A stretch of 64,000 nt of DNA from Liolophura sinensis. Taxonomy: Eukaryota; Mollusca; Polyplacophora; Chitonida; Chitonidae. The stretch is from the NCBI RefSeq assembly GCF_032854445.1, contig NC_088297.1, positions 11,868,163 to 11,932,162 on the forward strand, given 5' to 3'. The first letter of the stretch is position 1. The number at the start of each line of letters is the position of its first letter. A program made the translations under genes and the position numbers. Positions 49,401 through 61,400 of this stretch are shown in pieces. The notes under the pieces were generated by a model. That model saw nothing but the letters and a program-made list of their open reading frames with translations. It did not search any database and was not told the DNA's origin.

Positions 49401-52400
49401 GTGGTAGTTGGCAAACATAGTGGCCGAAATATAGACTATTATGACTTCAATACTGCAGTAGGTAATTGTCTTCCATTTAAAAGAAAAGAAAAAAATTTTA
49501 TAGAACCTGTACCTTAAATCTAAGCGCTATATTTAAGGTTAAATAAAATATCTCAGTTTTCTGCCACCAGTGCTTGTTATTTGAGTATTTAATAGCTAAA
49601 CATCGAAGACTTAGAAGTCTCCTTTTTGGCCGCCATTTTTGCAGATTACATACTGTGCATCAATGTGCTTAGCTTTGCCCAGTAACAATTCAGGGCAGGG
49701 CATTCCAGACATATTTTGGCAGCCTACAGCCACGCATGTAGGTATGATGTGACCCTTTAGCACATCCCAAACTCTGCCTTTTTAGAGCTGGCTTCACAGA
49801 CCTTAAAATCCACGATTATCACGATATACGTACTTATTTAGCTGGAACTGGAAAAGGACGTTAATTATATGACAAGAGGAAAAACCTTAAGCACAGTGTT
49901 GTGACGATAAATATTCAAGTGGAAGAAAGAGGCCTAAAACAGGCCTAAAACATGGCGGGACTTTCAATGTTCTTCCAATCGATGGATTTTTTAGAAAATG
50001 ACCATGTTTAAAACCGTTTCTCTTCCTTACGAAAACTTTTTAAAAAATTGAAAAAAAAATTAGAATTTTGTACAGTTTGTATAGCTCTTTCATTTAAGAT
50101 ATAGGTTGTATAAATGTGTTCTTTTTCTTTTAATGCAACACTGCATGCTTTCTGAATCCACTGGTTACGTATGCAATCACATTCACCCTGAGATTAAAGG
50201 CAAGAAGGTGACATGAGAGACTTGGTGAACAGTGGTGTTTGCTCACCGCATTGTTAAGAGTTGAGGTCGCTATGTCATTGGACTGCGCTAACACGCTAAC
50301 CACTGGACCATTGAGGGTCCAAGGCTCAATCTTGACTTATTGGTTCTACCGTTTTTACTTCAGATGGATCTCAGATACAGAAATATCCAGGAGCCTGACA
50401 TAACTTTTCGGATTCTTTACACCGGTCTGGTTATCTCAAAAGTAAGTTCCTAACATGCAGTTTTGATATATAAAGTATATGCTTTATTCGTGGCTTGTAA
50501 CTGTCAAAATGTTGAAAACGCCCAAATAAAACAACCGAGAAGCCGAACAGCACCCATGAAATTCCAAAACGCCAAGGGAATATAGAAATACATTCATGTT
50601 AACAACATGGATGTAAGATCGACTCGTTGTAGCGACCATATTAATACAGTTAGAACGTTAAAAACAGATGCACTATTTCGTTTTTGCCTATGTGATAAAA
50701 CAACCACGAAACATCTCCCTCATCTAACCACCAAAACCCATCCACTACCCATCCGACAAGCACCCACGCACAGATGTTTACAAAACAAAAATATGACAGT
50801 TGTTTCTTAGGGATTGACCAATAAGGTCGGACTTTCTAATCCACCTACCGTTGGTTTGACCTCGGCTTTGCGTTAGTAGGTTGCTCAGTTGGCTAGTGAA
50901 TGTCGAGGGTTTAATCCGGGCTGTCCGTTTTCATCCACATCTAGACTTGACCGCCGTCCTAGAAGTGATAAATTCTTGAGCACGGCGATTAAAACACCTA
51001 TTAGATAAATCAATCACTAAGTCATTCAAAAGTTAATTCAAAGCCTATAGAGAATTAAGTTTTCAATAAAAATACTATACAACTTTTTTTCTTTTGGACA
51101 GTCACCGACGAACTCCCCTTGGACGGAAATGAACAAGGTAACGTCGGGCGCTTCTGTCGTCACCGTTAATGCAACAACTACGCTTCTGTCCTTTACTGAG
51201 TGGAGAAAGGCCACGTCACGTTTACCACCTCATGACCACGCTATGATGTTTACAGCGTAAGTGTCTAAAACAGAACAGGTTAATATATATTCTTTATTCT
51301 ATGTTCATCTTCTTTGTATAATTTATATTCGCACAGTTGTGTTTAACATTCTGTTTAGAACGCATTCAGTATCTCCACCGGTTATATAACCATCCTTGAA
51401 TTTACTTGAGCGAACTATTTTCATTTTATTGTTGTTGCTATTTCTTCTTAAGAAAATTTACTATTACCACTAAATGTACCCTGTACTTGCCACCCATTGT
51501 ATTTTGTCTAAATGTTGTATTTTTCAGCCTGTATGTTTTCAGCCTGTATGTTTTCGTTTAGTTTAAAATGTCACCCATAATTTCATTTTCAGATATTCCT
51601 TCTCTAGGGAAGATTTTGCAGGTAATGACCTGGGGCGTTTTCCTTCGCCTAACACTCATTGTAACAGTCACACAGTATAGTGAATAATTTTTTTGTTGAT
51701 TTTAGCACTGTTTTTAAAATACGGTTCAGCTTTGAACATGATGTAATATTTATTTATTTAACGTCTGTCGCTCTTGAAAAGTATGCCCGCCATTCTCGAA
51801 AAATTCCTTTTAATTTCAGTCGATGTTTGTACTCTGTTCTATCCACAGGTTTAGCTTTTGTGAACTCCATTTGTACCGAAGATAGCACATCTGTGGAGGA
51901 GAATGGATTTGATTTTATCGGTGTGTTAACTGCAGCGCACGAACTAGGCCACAGGTAAGGAAAATGCAGAATTGTAGCACACGAATTATTCCACAGGTGA
52001 GGGGAATGTATCATTGTAGCACAAAAACTAGGCCACAGGTAAGGAGAATGTAGTATTGTAGCACACGAATTATTCCACAGCTGAGGGGAATGTAGTATCG
52101 TAGCACAAGAACTAGGCCAGAGGTAAAGGGAATGTCGTATCCCAAGGCATGAACTTGGCAACTCCGTACGGGGAATATGTTATTGTGGCACACCAATTAT
52201 TCGAAAGGTGAGGGGAATGTATCATTGTAGCACAAAAACTAGGCCAGAGGTAAGGAGAATGTAGTATTGTAGCACAAGAACTAGGCCAGAGGTAAAGGGA
52301 ATGTCGTATCCCAACGCATGAACTAGACCACTGGTATGGGGAATATGTTATTGTGGCACACCAATTATTCGACAGGTGAGGGGAATGTAGTATTGTAGCA

Positions 52401-55400
52401 CAATAACTAGGCTAGAGGTAAAGGGAATGTCGTATCCCAACGCATGAACTAGACCACTGGTAAGGGGAATATGTTATTGTGGCACACCAATTATTCAACA
52501 GGTGAGGGGAATGTAGTATTGTAGCACAAGAACTAGGCCAGAGGTAAAGGCAATGTCGTATTCCAACGCATGAACTTGGCCACCCGTAAAGGGAATGTCG
52601 CTTTGCAGCACACGAACTTCATTCATTTGATTGGTGTTTTACGTCGTACTCAAGAATACTTCACGTCTGCGACGGCGGCCAGCATTATGGTGAGAGAAAA
52701 CCGGACAGAGCCCAGAGGAAACCCACCACCATCCGCAGGTTGCTTGCAGAGCATCCCACAGATGCTTTTACTGCCCTGATGCCTATGATAGCCGAAACCC
52801 TGTGCCTATGATATCTGAAACCCTGTACAGCTTGTTAAAGTTGACTCTGCATAGTTACGTTTTACCGATTGACCAGTCCCGATTTTAGCATCCAAAACCC
52901 AGTCTTTTTCCAGGAAGTTGTTCGTTCGAATCCAACTTATGCTGATTGACTGCGGCCTAAAATAACGCTCTAAAGCATACTCTGGTTTCGGGTGGTTTTG
53001 TCTTCTTTTTTCATTCTGTATAAAAATCTTTATGAAAATGTTTAATATATACATATATTAAACACGTCATCCAGCAAATGCATGCAGTTAGTATAGGTAT
53101 CACGTTTCTTCCTAAAATCCCGTCAGGTTGTCTAAAAAGTCTGCGTTCCTGTTTTCTCCTCACAGTCTAGGATCATATCACGACGGTCGCACTCCCAACT
53201 GCACTGGTGCGTCCGGATACATTATGGCCGCCACATCAACGTTGAAGAGTTCTACTACCAAGCTGGGTAACCCATGGAAGTTTTCCTCCTGCTCAATTGA
53301 GGCCTTCCGCCAGCGAATTTCCGACATGGATAGGTTTGTTATAATACTTATTTGTTTACAATATTTACTCTGTACATGTATTTTAGAACAGAAAAAAATA
53401 CTTTGCAAAAACAAATGCAATATATGTACAAAAAATACTGTACTAACAGAGCATGCCGTGGGCTTCAAGAACTAACTTGTCAAATTATTTACTTACATTT
53501 TTCGCTGTAACTTTACGTCATTTATATCACAATTACCCGCAAATTGGTCGGAATGAAGCAACACCCTACAAAATGTTAATCAAAAATATCACACCATGTT
53601 TACCTACTCATAAAAATTAATTCATGTTAATCAAAAAAAAGATTTTAAAAAAAGCAGTCACTATGAATGATTCAAATTATTCCAGGAATGAGTTTTGACG
53701 TCACAAAATAAGACGTACATGTGCTCATATATTAAAACTTGCGTTGTCAATATTTAGAGCCCTGCTCTTTTCAAAAGACATACGTACATGTATATGGTGT
53801 CCAGAGGAAAGCTCTCTTTTTATTGCTATTCTTAATCGCTTCATAGTGTACATGGAAACCATAGGGTACCCCAGCCCGCATGCCGTTCAAGTGGTCTTCT
53901 CCTTTCTTCATTTCTGTAATATTTGATGACTGTCTCTGTGCAGTCGTGCTCGTAAAGCAAAGAAGTCTATCATAAGTACTTGGGCTTAACAGCAGAGAAT
54001 GGTGCCTAACAGCCTGAAACCAGTTTGTGAAGGCGGGAAATGAAGAGCCCCTGGTTTGTGTTTCAGATCCGGCACTAACTGCCTGACGTCTCGCCAAGGG
54101 GAGACAACTGTAGCTCCTGTCCAGGATCTCCCACCTGGACAGGTATACGGCGTGGACGTCATATGTAGGAATACCTACGGGCGAGGATCAGTCTTCTGCC
54201 GGGTAAGGATCTGACGATTAGACACCACATATGTGTCGTATGGTGGTTTGTGTGTGCCACGAAAACTAAATCTGCCCAAAACAAGCAAACTTCATGCAAA
54301 AATCGTCGAGTTTAAAGCTCCATTAAAATCAAACGTTATCCAAAATATTTCTAAAAATTTCTGATTACGCATGTTGGATGTAGTGCGCATGAGTAGGGAA
54401 CACAACTACATTGCTAATTGCTGCCATTCCATTTGATGATTGTCATGCGTGGCGCAGGCGACCCAACAACATGTTTTAGCTAAAATTTGCTGAAATCGTC
54501 CACTAAAGAACACTGCGGAGGAAAAAAAATCAATTCGAGTTATTTTCATCTTTTGAAATTGTGGTCAGTTTACACGAGTACAGTACCGAGTGTAAAAAAG
54601 CAGAGCAAAAACGACAGTGTAATACATATAGTTGGCAAATGGTCACACGTGACTGGTGAAATCTGGCTTCTTGTCAATTTACCTCAGTCTGGGCTTTATT
54701 CCAAAATATTCATGTAAATGCTTAAACGGTGGCAAAAATTACACAACCCCTCACTGGTTTAGCTTTTCACATACTTGTAAAAGTCTGATTTAACATTCTT
54801 TTGCAGTCAGCTTACAATGCCAGCTCCCTGCGGACTATTTGCTCCGGGGTGCAATGCATAACGGGAACCGGTTGTCAGAGCACAGCCCCGGTACAGGGCC
54901 TACCATGTGGAAACAAGAAGGTGAGCTCTAGTCGCAAAGACCACTTAACGGTAGGAACGGCAAAAAAATAAAGGGGTGAATTTGTTTTCTAAAGTGACAT
55001 AAATATCAACTACCAAAGGAAGTTTGTTGCATTTGTAGCAAAAACAAAAAAAAAAAAAAACAAAAAAAAAAACGGCGACTGAAATAACTTTCTTTCTAGA
55101 GAGTGACTACCCCGAGTGACTAGCCCAGTTTACGTTTTTTAAATAAGGGCATCAAGCTGTGATTAGTTTTATACAGATCTGTTACATGAAATGTATTGTT
55201 TTTATCGCCCTATGAGCATTCCTGTAGATATGTTTTGAACCTAAATATATATGGGTCCACAATCTGTGTTACGGAATTGCAAGATTCCGTAAATTGAACA
55301 AAAAACCGTTATGAGGATTAATTTATTTATGTGATTGGTGTTTTAGGCCGTACCCAAGAATATTTCACTTATACGACGGCGGCCAGCAGTATGGTAGGAG

Positions 55401-58400
55401 GAAAGCGGGCAGAGCCTGGGGGAAAGCCACAACCATCCGCAGGTTGCTGGTAGACATTCCCACTTACGACCGCAGAGGAAGCCAGCATGAGCTGGACTTG
55501 AACTCATAGCGGCCGCATTGGTGAGAGGCTTCAGGGTCATTACGCTGCGCTAGCGCGCTAACTAACTGAGCCTCTGAGGGCCCCCTGTTATGCGCAGGAA
55601 TTTCACTCTGAGGGCAGACATTCAGTTTACAAAAAATATTCTGCCCAGGGCGTAACAAGAGCACCCCACCTCCACACCTCCACTTCCCATAAGTATGCAC
55701 TAAATAAATCTACTCCTTGTCTCCATTTTTTGCTCTTTTTTCACCCAGTGGTGTGATCAAGGATCCTGTGTAAGCGATCCAGAAGCGGAGGTCGTAGACG
55801 GTAAGGGGAGACAAATCGTACAGACGACAACAACAACTAATTAACTAACTGTAATTCTTCTCATTTTTGGAACACTTGGTCTGCTCATTTTAGACAATAG
55901 ACATGTAATTGTAAGAGGAACACACCGTTTCTCTTTTCTCATACTGATGGCCAATCTACTGAACAGCATATACCTCATAAAAATAAGAACTACGGTACCA
56001 GCTGACATGTCCGACCAGAGCATTGCATTATTAGAAACACTAAAGAACTAAATACACTATACTCATTCCCACTTCATGTTTGATTCGTCAAGTTAAACAT
56101 GCCCACATTTATTTAGTAACAAAGAATAAATTACAATATTCCAGTTCCCACAAAATGTTTCATTGCTCAATTTAAACACGTTCACATTTATTTAGTAACA
56201 AAAAACTAAATATAATACATTGACTGCATTTTCCAGCATTCGCTTTGAATATACCTCCAGAAACTATTTCCATCTGTGATCAATTTGCGTGTTTTTGTCT
56301 AGTTGGAGACACTATCCTTGTTTAATTCTAAATAAATCCACATCCATTTAGTGGAAAAAATATAACCAACTGATTCTTACTGCATGTTTTATCGTTTTCT
56401 TTAAATATGTCAGGCGGTCGCTTTGAGTTCAAGTCCAGCTCATGCCGACTTCCTCGCCGACCCTACATGGTGTGGCCAAAATGCGGGCGCCGTCGTATAA
56501 GTGAAATATTCTTGAGTACGGCGTAAAACACAAATCATACGGATAAATCAATATACCTACTTACGTTCAGGAGCCTAAAACCATCTTGTATCCATTTGTG
56601 CCTTGTTCTAACAGAATTTTGTCCATTTGGAGAGAGTTCAGTTTTCTTCTTGTCCACATTCATTAAGTACGAACAAAATAACTATTATACACTGATTCCC
56701 ACAGTATAACTAATCATTGATTTTAAATATGTCTACATGTACATACAATCAAGAACAAAAAACTGTTCCCGTCTTTTATCCATTTGCGTCTTATGTTCTC
56801 AGAAACGTGTCCATTTGGAGACAGTCCAGGGTATGTTTTCGAAGGGAAAACGTGTGCTGAGCTGGTTTTGGACAACCGTAATTGCTACGACAGCAGCGTT
56901 AGTATGGTCTGCTGTGCTTCCTGTGCTGCAGTGCGGAGGTCAAACACGGGTGAGGATCCTGTAAAAAGATTCTTATGACGTCACTGTTTTTCGAGTAGCA
57001 TCTGAGGAGCTATTAGTATGTTGTAACTGGGGTGATGAGTGATGAGTGATTCACTCTGGCAGCAGTGTAAAACCAACACCAACGCTTCGCTTGAAGGGAA
57101 CGAATCTGGAGGTAAAGGGAATGTCAATAGAAAGAACAATTAAAACTGTATCTACACATTCTTTCACATATCTGATTTTAGATTTATAACTGAAATGTTC
57201 TTGAGGACGGCGTAAGACACCAATCAAATAAGCCAATAAATAATTCTTTTGTTAAGGCCACACCGATTTAAATTTTGCTTTACGGTAAAGTAGACCTCTT
57301 CTCAGTCTGAATGTCTGAGGAGGGAACAAAACTAAAACTGAAAAATCATATAATTTATGGAAAATCCCAAACTGATTCTGTTAAAAAAACATTTATGTTC
57401 AAAACACATGAAAATAAAAAATGAAATTGATTACATTCTTTTTTAGTGTTTGATTCTTTAGAGTGGGCTCGCAAGCAAAACAAAAAATAAAATTGGTGTC
57501 GTCTCAGGTATGATTGCAAATCTGAACTTTATTCATATGGTGTCTGCCTGCGCTAATATAACATTATTAAACAGCTGTTTTAGCGCCAAACAAAACCCTC
57601 TCAGACCAAGTACTTATTTATTTGTTTGATTCGTGCTTTAAGCCTTACTCAAGATATATATCACTGCAAGCTGCAAGCATTATGGTAGGAGGAAACCTGG
57701 AACCAAGTAACATTTTTCACTACAACCATTGTGAAACGGACTTTTCATCTTTTACTGTATTTTGATCAGCTGACCAATGTTTTTCCAGAATGTCTGTATG
57801 GAGACAAGGAAAAAATCTGCGAGGCCATCAGTCCCCACAATTGTTATACACCCTCTGCAGAAGCCTCGTGTTGTGAAACTTGTCCAGGCTGGAGAGACTA
57901 CACTTCTGTTAGCGGTAAGATAATCCTTCACAGTTTTGTAATAAAAAAAAAAAAAAAAAATACGAAAAAAGAACTTAATATTTAGTTACATGGTTACTCA
58001 GTGATTGGATTCGGAAAAATATATTTTCGGTAAGCTTCGTACTGTTTTTTTTTTTTTATATACAACGGAAGAAAGGGAGATAACCTAGTTACAAGAAACA
58101 TACGTCGTCCGTAGGACACCGAAAAGCGAAGTATTTTGTCTGATGCAGTAAAACATACTAAATACTAGACCCTTCCACTGCCTAACATAAACCGAGTTTA
58201 AACCCTGTAGTCTATTGTTCCTGGCTGCGGTTAAATTTTGTAGCCAGGACCCAAGTCGCAGTTATCATAATGAAACATAATTGGCAAATAAAAAGAATTC
58301 ATATCTCCTGATGTAAATGCCTGTTCGTTTATTTTAATATTGCATTAGTCACCACGTTACGAAGTATTTATTTATTTACTTATTTGATTGGTGTTTTATG

Positions 58401-61400
58401 CCATACTCAAGAATATTTCACTTATACGACGGCGGCCTTATGGTGGGCGGAAACCCGCACAGCCCGGGGGATCATCCGCAGGCTGCTGGCAGACCTTCCC
58501 ACGTGCGAAGAGGAAGCCAGCATGAGCTGGACTTGAACTCATGGCGACCGCATTGGTGAGAGACGTCTGGGTCATTACGCTGCGCTAGCACGCTAACCAA
58601 ATGAGCCACGAAGGCTACCCGTATGTATCCTAGGCAGAACGTTGCGGATGGTCGTTGGTTATACCCCCCGGGCTATACCCACTTTTCTCCCACCATAATG
58701 CCGGTCGCCGTCGTATAAGTGAAATATTGTGGAATGTAGTCTAAACCACCAACCAATATAAATAATACACATTCGCCTGATTTGTAGGTTGCTGGTATGG
58801 AGACAAAAACCCTACCTGTCCGACCATCGACACATCCAGCTGCTACAACAACGAGGATCTCTGCTGCAAAACATGCCCTCAAAGAAGAAACAGTGAGACA
58901 TCAGGTTTGTGTATTTTCTGCTTGGTATATGCGTGCACAAGTAAGTCATAACCAGTAGACCATACTGGCGTAAAACATACACAAAGCCCCAATGATATGA
59001 CATACGTTGTACTTGTGCTTATTAAAACTTGTGCTTAATGATGGCTAATTAAATGTGATGACACTACAGCATTTTGAATCATTCTGGACCATTTTACATC
59101 AATGCATTATTCTTACCTAATTCCGTTTAGCCATTGTGTCAGGGCGCGTGTAATTTGTTACTATTTGAGCCTTTACACGATCAGCTAGAATAAAACCAAG
59201 AGGTAAACTGACAATAGGCCATATTTCGCCGGTCATATCTCAAGTACGACGTTAAACCCCAAGCATTCATACATACATTACGGCTATGTCTCGACATTTG
59301 CCAACTATCGTACTGTCGTCTCTGCTTTGATTTTACTCCCTCTACGGTATTATTTACATATTTAAATTTATAAATATGGACTACCATAAATAACCTAAAA
59401 TTTTGTCCTCGGAAGTGCACTTTGAGAGGCAATTAAATGTCAGAAAATATTATTTTTGGTGCTGATTTTTTAGTAGAATACCATCCCATGTTCCAAGGAA
59501 ACTCGAAACACCTGCCTAAAATGAATAGAACTCTCACAATCAGAAAAAAAATGGGCAAGTTAATCACGGACAAAATTTATGGTTCTTCGTGGTATTATGT
59601 TTAATTTATTGTTTAAGGCGATTCATCAAGTAAACTTATGTCATGGTGTTTTCTTCATGTTGGCTTTAGATTGTCCGTATGGAGATCAGAACACCGATGC
59701 CTGCCTCATCATCCAGAAGTACCAGTGTTATTCATCGCCTAACAATGTCACGTGCTGCCTGACTTGTGATAGGCTGAAAACCGGAAATCCAGGTGAGGTT
59801 CAAGATTCAGTATTGTTTGCGCATGCGTTATGTGTCTGTAATGAACATTAATATTTTCTCACGTGTTTAAGCTAAGTTTTCTTATGCTTAGGTCTTTTTT
59901 TATTAAGAAATCAACACCACTACTTTTTAAGTAATTTTTTTCCATCTTGATAATGTATGTTTTATACGCCACAGATATAAACACAAATAAATAAAAATCT
60001 CTTTAAATAAGAGCATATCGAAACACCGCGTAAATGTTGAAGTTGCTGAAACTAATCTGGGAATTTCTCCATCCAATGTAATTCGGGTCCACGCTGTAAA
60101 GTCGTATTGTTCATTTCAGCTGTTATTATACCAATTGTTGACATATATACATATATAAATCAGTTTACAAGGGGACTCTATTCCAAGGAATCATTTGCAA
60201 TAATGTGTATGTCAGGGATTGAGGCTGTTCTTGGATGTGAACCAGTTCTTTGACCATATGTCAAATCCTGGTAGCAGTGAAAACGTCTTGAATATGGCGT
60301 TAAACAACAATCAAATAAATAGGTAAATCAGTACACAAATACTAGTAAATAACCTGTTGTGGCTTGTTTTGCCTGTAGTTTGCGAGTGGGGAGATCGCGA
60401 CCCGGCCTGTGCTGCCATTCCTCGCCATTTGTGCTACTCAAATTACAATCAGTACATATGCTGCGAAACGTGCAAACCGGGAGGTGAGTTTTTAGTTAAT
60501 AATTTTCCTGTTAGATTATGTTATAAGCGTCTCCATCTGTGACTTCTGGGAAATTAATCATGTCGTTTTAGAAAACGACACAGCTATCAAGAAAACGAGC
60601 ATCACCTCTCAGCAAAACGAGCATCACCTCTCAGGAAAACGAGCATCGCATCTCAGGAAAACGATCATACCATCTCAGGACAACGACCATCGCCTCTCTG
60701 GAAAACGACAATCTATCAGGAAAACGACCGTCTGTCAGGAAAATGAGCATCTCCTCTCAGCATGCCCCCATAGGACATCGGGCCTTGTTGCGTATGACCA
60801 TTTGCCAACTATCACACTATCGTTGTTGCTTTGGTTTTATCTCCATGGTGCGATGTTTTATAAAGTATCTCACAAAAAACTAGCATTGCCTTCGATGAAA
60901 AAGAGACTTTTCTCTACATCTGTGCAAAGAAAAAAAAGGTGTCGTCTCTCATGACTGAGCTTCGGTTCTGATGAAAATTAAATCCTTTAAACTGAATACT
61001 GATCTTCCCACCGACAACGACTGAGTGAATTACGTAATCTGATTTATTCTTATTGCCGGAAGTTAACTATCTGTGTGCCTTTATGTCTGTCTTGTCTGTC
61101 CTCCTGTTTGCCAGAAACTTTGGCAGAAAAGTTGTATAGGGATTTGATGAATTAGTTTGGCCTTTGGCTGAGTACCAATTCATTAAAAGCGAAGAAAACA
61201 ATGAACTGAAGTATATATACTAAATGAAAGACCATTAGATCTGCTCGGAAAAACAGCTCCTGTTGACTTTATGTCGAATCGAGTGGTAAAAACGTCATGT
61301 GAGATCACTGGTCCTAATATGGCCAAAAAAGGCCACGGTGGAATCCAAAGTTTCAAATGCATCAATCGAACTACTTTTCTCGACATTGTTTAGTGATCTT

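Noticed and set aside
51754-52196. Minus-strand Ser/His/Pro-rich repeats (CATILHSPYLWPSS)
   Set aside because: Antisense translation of the 42-bp donor-derived minisatellite.
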